Assembly: GCA_021788565.1 (NCBI GenBank)
Contig: JAJYKO010000232.1
Coordinates: 1-7,750 of the forward strand
Direction: 5' to 3'
DNA from: Chloroflexota bacterium
Lineage (GTDB): Bacteria; Chloroflexota; UBA6077
DNA: 7,750 nt
The position numbers and the translations under genes were made by a program. This document shows, in pieces, positions 1 through 5,366 of this stretch; position 1 is the first letter of the stretch; each line of letters opens with the position of its first letter. The notes under the pieces were generated by a model. That model saw only the letters and a program-made list of their open reading frames with translations, searched no databases and was not told the DNA's origin.

Positions 1-149
1 CACACGCCGTCCTCCAGGCTCTCGCGAAGGGCGCTCGCCGGAATCGCGACGCTTTTCATCGTACCGGGCACGTCGGTAAACTGGAGGTAGATGAATTCCA
101 CCGCGTCGCCACGCACACGCTCGATCAGCTCTTCCTGCTTCTCATCCAT
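1..149 (-). CDS. glnA: Glutamine synthetase type I, N-terminal fragment (runs off the window)
   Basis: The first 49 codons of a gene that continues beyond base 1. The enzyme makes glutamine from glutamate, ammonia and ATP in the cytoplasm, as a dodecamer. The visible peptide begins MDEKQEELIERV and carries the N-terminal beta-grasp signature: EFIYLQFTDVPGTMKSVAIP at residues 18-37, then SALRESLEDGVW. This matches the Gram-positive type I pattern (xYIRLQFTDxxGTxKNVEIP, later followed by FDGSS). The ATG at 147-149 has a GAGAGG Shine-Dalgarno about 10 nt upstream. The gene starts only 47 bp after the Ser/Thr kinase stop, and I see no convincing promoter or terminator in that gap, so readthrough from the kinase operon is possible. 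The catalytic part is not visible, so a GlnA-like ligase (for example a gamma-glutamylpolyamine synthetase) is not excluded. The family call is firm; the exact substrate is inferred. Confidence 0.82.
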   Translation of the reverse strand, partial: MDEKQEELIERVRGDAVEFIYLQFTDVPGTMKSVAIPASALRESLEDGV

Positions 150-196
150 CAACGGCTTGTCCTCTCACGTTGTCTCTGAACTGTGCCGACTATGAC

Positions 197-1204
197 CTAG
201 TGTGCCAGCTGTCCGCGATGAACGAGCTCGGCGACGATCCCCAGAATTATCAAGACGAGAAACACGGCGAGAACAATGCCCGCGCTGACCAGCGGCGAAA
301 GCATGGCTCCGGACCTCGGTCGGGCCAGCTGCGCGAGACCATAGTCGGGAATCGCCACGGAATCGAGATTGTCGAGATCGTGCTGCAGATCCGCCATGGA
401 CTGATACCGCTCGCTGGGATCCCGCCGCAGGGCTCGAAACACCACGGCCTCGAGTTGGGGTGGCACGTCCGGCCTAGCGAGGCGGAGCAGCGGGGCGTCG
501 GAGGTGACGCGCTGGCTCATGACCGCCAGCGCGTTGTCTCCACGGTACGGCACTTCGCCCGCGAGCATCTCGTACAGCATCACGCCGACGGCGTATACAT
601 CAGTGCGAGCGTCCCCACGCTCGCCGCGCACCTGCTCCGGAGCCATGTAGTCGGGGGTGCCCACGCTGTTTGACAGCCGCCGGAAGGTGACTCGCCGCGC
701 GCCCTGCAGAAGCGCGATCCCGAAGTCCATCAGCTTTATCTGTCCGTCCCGAGTGATCAGCATGTTCTCCGGCTTGAGGTCGCGGTGCACGATGCCGCGT
801 TCGTGGCAGTAGCGGAGGGCGTCCACGATTTGCCTGGTTATGTGCAATGCCTCGTCTGCCGAAAGCGGCGCACGCGCCGCGATGTAGCTGCGCAGAAGCT
901 CGCCGTCCACGTACTCGAGCACCATGTATGGCGCAACTCCCCCACCAAGCCGCCCCTCCGCCATCAGCTTCTGGATGTTGGGGTGGTCGAGTCTCTTGCC
1001 GATCTCCATCTCCCGCTGGTACCGGCTGAAGGTGGCGGGGTCTCCTATCAGGCTGGCAAACGGAATTTTCAGCACGAGGACCTGACCCGAGTTGACGTCG
1101 CGGGCCCGGTAGGTTTCGCTCATGCCCCCCTGCCCGAGGGTAGAGAGCACCTCGTATTGGCCGTCCAGGACCTCTCCAGGTTCGAACCTCAAGGCGGAGT
1201 TCAC
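197..1204 (-). CDS. Membrane-anchored Ser/Thr protein kinase (Hanks/PknB type)
   Basis: A 335-residue kinase that transfers ATP phosphate to Ser/Thr of target proteins on the cytoplasmic side of the membrane. The catalytic elements are all present: Gly-rich loop LGQGGMSETY (23-32, with GGMS as in PknB), Lys46, alphaC Glu65, HRDLKPEN (140-147; catalytic Asp142), DFG (160-162) and the activation-loop end GTPDYMAPEQ (182-191), with Ser/Thr 173, 178, 180 and 183 as possible autophosphorylation sites. The kinase domain spans about 17-280. A short linker leads to one hydrophobic helix (about 303-327) and a seven-residue tail, so there is no PASTA or other outer sensor domain. The GTG start at 1204 has GGGAGAAG about 10 nt upstream. 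It follows the PP2C gene by 17 bp, the usual phosphatase-kinase pairing, and precedes glnA. The targets are unknown. Confidence 0.95.
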   Translation of the reverse strand: MNSALRFEPGEVLDGQYEVLSTLGQGGMSETYRARDVNSGQVLVLKIPFASLIGDPATFSRYQREMEIGKRLDHPNIQKLMAEGRLGGGVAPYMVLEYVDGELLRSYIAARAPLSADEALHITRQIVDALRYCHERGIVHRDLKPENMLITRDGQIKLMDFGIALLQGARRVTFRRLSNSVGTPDYMAPEQVRGERGDARTDVYAVGVMLYEMLAGEVPYRGDNALAVMSQRVTSDAPLLRLARPDVPPQLEAVVFRALRRDPSERYQSMADLQHDLDNLDSVAIPDYGLAQLARPRSGAMLSPLVSAGIVLAVFLVLIILGIVAELVHRGQLAH

Positions 1205-1221
1205 ACCTTTCAGGCTTCTCC

Positions 1222-2046
1222 CTAAGTCCCGCGGATGCGGTCGATGACGCCCGACAGCCAGCCGTCGCGCGACCGCGCTGAGGGAGAGGGCGGAGCCACT
1301 GACTTGACTTTTATCACCTGCACGCTCACGTTGTCAACGCAATCCCGATCCAGGGCCATGTCGATGAGCGCCCGACAGGAGGCAGCCGGCTCGCCGCCCG
1401 TCAGAGCTTCGGCGATCTCATCGTCGTTCACTTCCGACCACAGCCCATCGGTACACAGCAGGAACTGATCGCCAGCCCGTACCGGCAGTTGAAGGAAGTC
1501 CGGCCTCACTATCAGTCTGCCTCCGAGTGTCCGGGTGAGCACGTTGCGCCCGGGGTGGTTCCGCGCAGCCTCGGGGCTCAGCAGCCGCATTCGCACCAAC
1601 TCCGCGACCTCCGAGTGATCCGAGGTGACCTGCGCCAGCCGCCCATCCCGAAAATGATAGACACGGCTGTCTCCGATGTGTGCCACGTATCCACGGTCGC
1701 CCGCGAGCACCAGCACCGTCGCGGTCGTCTCCATCTGCCGCAATTCCAGCTGCCCCTGCCCGAAATCGTAGACACGGAGGTTCGCGACCTGAACGGACTG
1801 GCGAAGCGCGGCCTCCAGCCGGCTCTGGCTGGACGGCGAGTAATACTCCTTGATGATGGTTTCCACCGCGGTTGCGCTCGCTACCTCCCCTCCCTCATGG
1901 CCGCCGACCCCATCGGCGATTACGCACAACACACCCTTACGATCCATCAGAGCCGGGTCCTCAGGCAGGAACAGGCCAATGCGGTCTTCGTTGCTGGGCC
2001 TGTGAGGGCCGGCATCGGTGAGTCCTGCGTATGCGACTTCGAGCAT
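1222..2046 (-). CDS. PP2C-family Ser/Thr protein phosphatase
   Basis: A 274-residue metal-dependent (PPM) phosphatase, expected to remove phosphate from Ser/Thr residues phosphorylated by the adjacent kinase and from the kinase itself. The motifs run in the family order: AGLTDAG (7-13), NED (19-21), ADGVGGHEGG with metal ligands Asp45/Gly46, GDSRVY (125-130), SDHSEV (142-147), LTRTLGG, CTDGLW (Asp200) and DNVSVQV (Asp238). About 20 residues rich in Ser/Pro/Arg follow the catalytic domain, with no transmembrane segment, so it is cytosolic. I chose the ATG at 2044-2046 because MLEVAYAGLTDAG matches the usual family N-terminus. A TTG at 2064 would add six residues, with a moderate GGGA about 7 nt upstream; neither start has a strong Shine-Dalgarno. 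It is probably co-transcribed with the kinase. Only a weak promoter-like pair (CATAAC at about 2148) is visible upstream. Confidence 0.94.
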   Translation of the reverse strand: MLEVAYAGLTDAGPHRPSNEDRIGLFLPEDPALMDRKGVLCVIADGVGGHEGGEVASATAVETIIKEYYSPSSQSRLEAALRQSVQVANLRVYDFGQGQLELRQMETTATVLVLAGDRGYVAHIGDSRVYHFRDGRLAQVTSDHSEVAELVRMRLLSPEAARNHPGRNVLTRTLGGRLIVRPDFLQLPVRAGDQFLLCTDGLWSEVNDDEIAEALTGGEPAASCRALIDMALDRDCVDNVSVQVIKVKSVAPPSPSARSRDGWLSGVIDRIRGT

Positions 2047-2168
2047 TGGGCCGACTCGGCTCAAAGGACAATCCCGTCGAGACGTTGAGAGGCACGCGGG
2101 GCCAGATGCGACGCTGCATCAGGTCACGCATGCGCTCCCCGAGGTTATGCGAAAGCAAAGCGGCGACC

Positions 2169-2237
2169 AAACCCGCGGGGTCTCCGGGTATCGAGGCACA
2201 TCAGCATGAGACTGCCAGCCATAGACCCCGCGGGTTT
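2169..2237. repeat. Perfect 15-bp inverted repeat, 39-nt loop
   Basis: The arm AAACCCGCGGGGTCT at 2169-2183 is exactly reverse-complementary to 2223-2237, and each arm contains the palindrome CCCGCGGG. It begins 16 nt past the permease stop and lies before the PP2C start. As RNA from the permease it would form a long GC-rich stem, but the only T residues at its foot are the three ending the stem, followed by GG. It is therefore at best an unusual terminator. It could instead be a pair of protein-binding sites or a small repeated element. The geometry is seen directly; the role is unknown. Confidence 0.6.
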
Positions 2238-2252
2238 CTCCTTGGACCAGTG

Positions 2253-3818
2253 TCACTCCACGCGATTAGTCACGTTGACCGACACGAGGTCGCGCCGCAA
2301 CAGGATGGTGCGCCCCGTGCGTCGGTTGCCCGCCACCACATACGCGACGCTCGCCACGCCCCAGAGCAGCGCGATCCCGATCGCGATGAACGATTCCGTC
2401 TGGGAGTCCCCGCCTCCGACGAAGCCCATGGCGAAGATGGTGACGAGCATGAGCAAGTTCGCGGCCAAGCCGAGGACCGGCACCAGACCGTGCTTGACGA
2501 CGTTGAAGTCGGCCCGTCTGGCGAAAGCGACGAGCGTCCAAAGGCAGGTCAGGGCGTATAGCACGAAAGTGCCGAAGTTGGACGCTAGGGTCAGACCCGT
2601 CAGCGTGACGACCGAGATGGTTCCGATAATCCCGATGATCGCCGAGACCACCATCATGACCACTACCGCGAGGTGTGGCGTGAGATAGCGGCCGTGAAGC
2701 AGCCCTAGTAGCTCAGGCATTTCGGAGTCCTGGGCCATGGCGTAGGTGATGCGAACGCCCGTGTTCATCGCTGAGAGGGTGGTGCCGAGGATGGCCAGTG
2801 CGACGGTGATCGCAATTACGATCATCAGCCCGAAGCCCATCGCGCCGAGCATGGAGTCGCCTATCTGGCGAATCAGGTCGCCTATGGGTGCTCCCGATGC
2901 CGCGGCGGCGTCCAGGCCAGTCAGCACCTTTCCATCGCTGGCGGTGAAGGTCAGCTTGTCCGACAGGGCGAAGTTGCCCGCGAAGTACTCGACAAGGTAT
3001 GCGAACAGCCCCTGTATGACCAGTGCCAGGATCACCGCGCGGGGAACATCTCGTTTGGCGTTCTTGGCTTCTGCCCCGAAGGCTGTTGCCGATTCGAACC
3101 CGACCAGGATCAGAATGGCTATCGTGGACTGAAACAGGACGTTTATCAGGTTGTGGGGCAGAATGACCGAGCCCGCACTCGGGTGCACGAAGGTGGCCTT
3201 GTCCGGGTTAATCAGCCGATAGGACACCGCCAGGGCCGAGAAACCCACGAGGGCCGCGAGCTGGATCGCGTTGATCACTAGCGACGTCGTGGTAGATCCG
3301 GTGACACCCCTGAGGGCGATGAAACCCACGACAATAGAGAAGACTACGGCAATCCCCATCTGCGGGATAACCCCCACGTCCAGACCGAACTGCCCCAGGA
3401 TGTAGGCGACCAGGATAGACATGAACGAAACCATCACGCCCGGATAAACCCAGTAGAACAGGTGGGCGGCCCACCCCGTCACGAGCTTGGCCAGCCGTGC
3501 CCACTGCCTGTGGGCCGGCTCGGTCCGATCCATGAACGCCTTTTCCGCGAAGTAATAGCAACTCCCGGTGCCGGCCTCCGGGTAGACCCTCGCCAGCTCG
3601 GAGTAGGAGATGGCAGTGAGAAAGGCCAGGACTAGGGCGAAGACGATACCTGGCCACATGTCCAGAGCCGTGGTGCCCCCGCCAGGAGTAGTCTGGGCTG
3701 CCTGCAGCTGGAACGTAATCCAGAGGAACGCACCCGGTGCGATCAGCGCCATGGCGTTCACCGTCACTCCTGTCAGCCCGAGGGTCGGGCGCAACTTTAC
3801 TTCCGCCTTCTGTGCCAT
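2253..3818 (-). CDS. APC-superfamily amino acid permease
   Basis: A 521-residue polytopic inner-membrane transporter, expected to import an amino acid (or related amine) by proton/sodium symport or exchange. TM1 carries the Gly-containing unwound motif MALIAPGAF (23-31). About twelve hydrophobic segments follow, near 20-40, 54-74, 115-143, 152-170, 178-200, 222-243, 261-281, 325-350, 383-403, 405-432, 445-466 and 476-497. The TM6-loop signature GFESATAFGAEAKNAKRDVP (240-259, continuing PRA) is diagnostic of the family. A hydrophilic insert at 284-315 joins TM7 and TM8. The frame stays open upstream to 4022, but the ATG at 3818 has a strong AAAGGAG about 10 nt upstream and begins directly before TM1, so it is the likely start. 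The leader contains paired dyads and hairpins that suggest regulation. Proximity to glnA favours a nitrogen-linked substrate such as glutamate or glutamine, but the sequence does not decide this. Confidence 0.9.
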   Translation of the reverse strand: MAQKAEVKLRPTLGLTGVTVNAMALIAPGAFLWITFQLQAAQTTPGGGTTALDMWPGIVFALVLAFLTAISYSELARVYPEAGTGSCYYFAEKAFMDRTEPAHRQWARLAKLVTGWAAHLFYWVYPGVMVSFMSILVAYILGQFGLDVGVIPQMGIAVVFSIVVGFIALRGVTGSTTTSLVINAIQLAALVGFSALAVSYRLINPDKATFVHPSAGSVILPHNLINVLFQSTIAILILVGFESATAFGAEAKNAKRDVPRAVILALVIQGLFAYLVEYFAGNFALSDKLTFTASDGKVLTGLDAAAASGAPIGDLIRQIGDSMLGAMGFGLMIVIAITVALAILGTTLSAMNTGVRITYAMAQDSEMPELLGLLHGRYLTPHLAVVVMMVVSAIIGIIGTISVVTLTGLTLASNFGTFVLYALTCLWTLVAFARRADFNVVKHGLVPVLGLAANLLMLVTIFAMGFVGGGDSQTESFIAIGIALLWGVASVAYVVAGNRRTGRTILLRRDLVSVNVTNRVE

Positions 3819-3838
3819 TTGCACTAGTCTCCTTTCAG
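3819..3838 (-). promoter_or_regulatory. Strong RBS of the permease, fixing its start
   Basis: On the minus strand TGAAAGGAGACTAGTGCAA immediately precedes ATG. The AAAGGAG core is about 10 nt from the start codon, which selects the ATG at 3818 over the upstream in-frame starts. The same leader, slightly shortened, precedes the DoxX gene. Confidence 0.75.
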
Positions 3839-3851
3839 CGTCTAGCTCATC

Positions 3852-3878
3852 ACCGTCCTCCGGTCGGGCCCCTGGCCC
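3852..3878 (-). other. Two tandem small hairpins in the permease leader
   Basis: On the plus strand, ACCG (3852-3855) pairs with CGGT (3861-3864), and directly beside it GGGCC (3866-3870) pairs with GGCCC (3874-3878) across a CCT loop. In the permease mRNA these would lie 33-60 nt before the start codon. There is no T run, so they are not a terminator. Their stems are short, and a regulatory role is only possible. Confidence 0.3.
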
Positions 3879-3969
3879 TGTTGGATCGGTTCTGAACTCA
3901 ATGCAAATGAAAACAGAAGGCGATATATCGGGGGAACGTGCGATAGGAACAGCATCCAGAGAAGTCATA

Positions 3970-3984
3970 TGTGCGTATAGCACA
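3970..3984. promoter_or_regulatory. Operator-like dyad TGTGC-N5-GCACA, proximal copy (O1)
   Basis: TGTGC (3970-3974), a 5-bp spacer GTATA, then GCACA (3980-3984), about 152 bp upstream of the permease start. An identical half-site pair with the same 5-bp spacer lies 75 bp further upstream. On the minus strand the dyad falls between a TTGTC-like hexamer and a TATGAC hexamer, so it could overlap a promoter. The form suggests a dimeric repressor site; I do not recognise the regulator. Confidence 0.5.
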
Positions 3985-3991
3985 AGACAAG

Positions 3992-4034
3992 CTCTGAAGA
4001 ACTCAGCGTCGTACGGAATCACTGAGGTTCAGAG
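3992..4034 (-). other. Imperfect hairpin between the two dyads
   Basis: CTCTGAA (3992-3998) pairs with TTCAGAG (4028-4034) and CTCAG (4002-4006) pairs with CTGAG (4022-4026), separated by a small internal loop (GAA against G), with a 15-nt terminal loop. It sits between the two TGTGC-N5-GCACA dyads. It has no T run in either direction. It may be a leader RNA structure if transcription starts upstream, or a DNA-level feature of the operator region. Confidence 0.4.
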
Positions 4035-4044
4035 TTGCTGTGAA

Positions 4045-4059
4045 TGTGCACTATGCACA
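4045..4059. promoter_or_regulatory. Operator-like dyad TGTGC-N5-GCACA, distal copy (O2)
   Basis: TGTGC (4045-4049), spacer ACTAT, GCACA (4055-4059). The half-sites and spacer length match the copy at 3970-3984; the centre-to-centre distance is 75 bp, close to seven helical turns. It lies three bases from the hairpin that follows the small SHOCT gene. Confidence 0.5.
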
Positions 4060-4062
4060 GCG

Positions 4063-4097
4063 CGAGCCCCTCGGGGATTTGGGTCCCGAGGGGCTCG
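4063..4097 (-). terminator. GC-rich hairpin 3' of the small SHOCT gene (probable terminator)
   Basis: A perfect 13-bp stem: CGAGCCCCTCGGG (4063-4075) pairs with 4085-4097 across a 9-nt loop. It begins 19 nt after the SHOCT stop codon. Neither side has a T run, so it is not a canonical intrinsic terminator; it may act as an RNA 3'-end stabiliser or a U-tract-less terminator. It separates the SHOCT transcript from the permease regulatory region. Confidence 0.6.
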
Positions 4098-4116
4098 TAT
4101 CCAGTTGCCGAAGGGG

Positions 4117-4347
4117 TCAAATCAAATCGCGCCTAGCTTGCTTGAACTCGACGGTGCTAATCTCTCCCCTAGCGTATCGCCTCTCCAGCACCTCCAGCGG
4201 AGTCTCGGCGTCGTCTCGTGATCTTCTGGAGAAGATGTTCGCCGCGACTCTGACCAGGATGAAGACCGCCGAGGCCCACAATGCGATACCGATACCCAGA
4301 GCGAGGCCGGCGAACCAGGGCATCCCGCTCCACCCATACAACACCAT
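4117..4347 (-). CDS. Small one-helix membrane protein with C-terminal SHOCT domain
   Basis: A 76-residue protein. A short aromatic N-terminus (MVLYGWSGMPWF) leads into one hydrophobic helix (about 11-36), a basic stretch (NIFSRRSR) and a C-terminal SHOCT motif at 49-76, with core TPLEVLERRYARGEISTVEF. SHOCT domains are short terminal segments thought to mediate oligomerisation or protein contacts; no enzyme activity is known. I chose the ATG at 4345-4347 because GGAGG lies 8 nt upstream; a GTG at 4380 in the same frame would add 11 residues and would include that Shine-Dalgarno in the coding region. The basic loop suggests the SHOCT end is cytoplasmic. It has its own promoter and a 3' hairpin, so it is probably monocistronic. 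It resembles the partial gene at the right end of the window in its SHOCT layout. Confidence 0.8.
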   Translation of the reverse strand: MVLYGWSGMPWFAGLALGIGIALWASAVFILVRVAANIFSRRSRDDAETPLEVLERRYARGEISTVEFKQARRDLI

Positions 4348-4414
4348 GTCTCCCGCCTCCGGAGGCCATCCGCCAATCACTGGGACACGGCATTGCCGCT
4401 ATACCTCGACGCAG

Positions 4415-4443
4415 ACTATACAACGCTGCCGAGTCGCAGGCAA
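4415..4443 (-). promoter_or_regulatory. Sigma70-type promoter for the small SHOCT gene
   Basis: On the minus strand, -35 TTGCCT (4443-4438) and -10 TATAGT (4420-4415; 5 of 6 consensus) are separated by exactly 17 bp. The predicted start, near 4408, is about 60 nt before the ATG. The site lies just past the DoxX terminator, as expected for an independent transcription unit. Confidence 0.55.
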
Positions 4444-4484
4444 ACTGCGCTGTCGTGGCGGACGCTGCCCCTCCACACATAACC

Positions 4485-4537
4485 GAAAAATGGATAAGGG
4501 GCGGGACCCTCTCCGCTGCGGGTCCCGCCCCTTATCC
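4485..4537 (-). terminator. Strong intrinsic terminator after the DoxX gene
   Basis: A perfect 18-bp stem (4492-4509 with 4520-4537), sequence GGATAAGGGGCGGGACCC, with a 10-nt loop. On the minus strand it is followed by ATTTTTCGG, a T run. The stem begins 40 nt after the DoxX stop codon, which sets the end of the regulator/kinase/doxX transcript. Confidence 0.92.
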
Positions 4538-4577
4538 GTGTCGAGAGCGTAGCCGGACGCTTGAGGAAGTGCCCTAG

Positions 4578-5198
4578 CTACTCCTGTCCCATGGGCGTCT
4601 TCTCGCCACTGCCGCCGGCCACGGCCGGGCTGGAGGTAGCGCCCTTGAAGGCGATGCCTGGCCTCCACGGGGTGCCAAGCGTAGGGAGGATGACGTTATC
4701 GAGCCCGATGTAGCCGGCGGTCTTCCAAGCAAGGATGAGGAAGATAGACAGACCAAACAGCATCGGGTTGATGCTGGCGCTGCCGGCCATACCGAAGTTC
4801 CAGTTCATGAATGCGCCGAAGAAGGCGGCCACTCCGACGAAAGCGCCGACGATCATACCGAGGCCGATGGCCAATTCACCGAAGATGATCAGCTTGGAGA
4901 ACCAGACGTACGAGCCGCTGTTCAGCATCATGGTCAAGAAACTTCTGTACCAGTCGTAGGTGATCGGAGCCTTGCCATTCGCGGGGACGGCAACGGCGCC
5001 AGCCCAGAAGCCCTTGAGGGCGGTGCCCGTGACTGCCCAGGCAGGGGTCTGCGCCTTCTCGATCCCAGCGGAGATCCAGCTGTAGCCGACGTACAGCCTC
5101 ACGATAAGCCAGAGCCAGGAAAGCCTAACATCATTAAAAATTGCCTTTGCGACGGGCGGGTCGTCTACCGTGTTTCGCCACTCAGCGATGCGCGACAT
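4578..5198 (-). CDS. DoxX/DoxD-family membrane protein
   Basis: A 206-residue integral membrane protein. The layout matches the DoxX/DoxD (thiosulfate:quinone oxidoreductase subunit-like) family: first helix about 27-45 (WLWLIVRLYVGYSWISAGIE), the loop with GFW and YDWYRSFL (63-88), helix about 101-121 (KLIIFGELAIGLGMIVGAF), helix about 122-138 running into MNWNFGMAGSASINP (131-145), helix about 146-165, and a Gly/Ser-rich polar tail. DoxD proteins pass electrons from thiosulfate to quinone in Acidianus. Many bacterial relatives are linked to thiol or redox stress, and the substrate here cannot be read. The ATG at 5198 has AAAGGAAG about 8 nt upstream. An ATG at 5237, with AAGGGA 5 nt upstream, would add 13 residues and remains possible. 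It lies downstream of the sensor kinase, with a TTGAC tandem repeat between, and ends in a strong terminator. Confidence 0.85.
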   Translation of the reverse strand: MSRIAEWRNTVDDPPVAKAIFNDVRLSWLWLIVRLYVGYSWISAGIEKAQTPAWAVTGTALKGFWAGAVAVPANGKAPITYDWYRSFLTMMLNSGSYVWFSKLIIFGELAIGLGMIVGAFVGVAAFFGAFMNWNFGMAGSASINPMLFGLSIFLILAWKTAGYIGLDNVILPTLGTPWRPGIAFKGATSSPAVAGGSGEKTPMGQE

Positions 5199-5297
5199 TG
5201 CACTACTTCCTTTCACCAGATTTCCGGAACGGTCCATCGCCGTCCCTTGGTTAATGGTAAGTATGGCGAACTTTTATCAAGGCGAGATGCCCGATAT

Positions 5298-5315
5298 GGT
5301 CAAGATTCGGTCAAG
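5298..5315 (-). promoter_or_regulatory. Tandem CTTGACC repeat (11-bp period) upstream of doxX
   Basis: On the minus strand CTTGACC occurs at 5315-5309 and again at 5304-5298, exactly 11 bp apart, and a related CTTGAT lies at 5281-5276. Direct repeats with 11-bp spacing are typical of OmpR/PhoB-type response regulator sites. The repeat is 100-117 bp before the DoxX ATG, and AT-rich GATAAA (5278-5273) may act as the -10. A similar repeat lies in the regulator's own upstream region. Regulation by the neighbouring response regulator is inferred. Confidence 0.5.
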
Positions 5316-5366
5316 ACGCGTGGGGAAGACCAACACCTGACGCGGGGCTGCCGCTTGGGTGGCGCG

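Noticed and set aside
2127..2170. Promoter for the PP2C-kinase operon (TTTGGT, 16-bp spacer, CATAAC).
   Set aside because: Both hexamers match the consensus poorly, so it is mentioned only as a weak possibility in the phosphatase entry.
1961..2209. A minus-strand open frame with coding-like peptide (GDPAGLVAALLSHNLGERM and on) starting between the inverted repeat and the PP2C gene and overlapping its beginning.
   Set aside because: Codon use looks plausible in the first 45 codons, but the frame then runs about 80 bases into the well-supported PP2C gene out of frame. I recognise no family, and no good Shine-Dalgarno/start pair is present. It could be a small leader ORF, but this is not supported enough to annotate.
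2031..2688. Long plus-strand open frames opposite the permease 3' end and the intergenic gap.
   Set aside because: They are antisense to a clear APC permease, give low-complexity Arg/His/Thr-rich peptides, and arise from the GC-rich third positions of the real gene.
3819..4022. A 68-residue N-terminal extension of the permease up to an in-frame start at 4022.
   Set aside because: It is hydrophilic, unlike the family, and covers the proximal operator dyad. The ATG at 3818 has a strong Shine-Dalgarno at the right distance and lies directly before TM1.
5320..5366. Possible terminator after the sensor kinase.
   Set aside because: Only a 4-bp GCGG/CCGC stem is visible, with no T run, which is not enough to call termination between the kinase and doxX.
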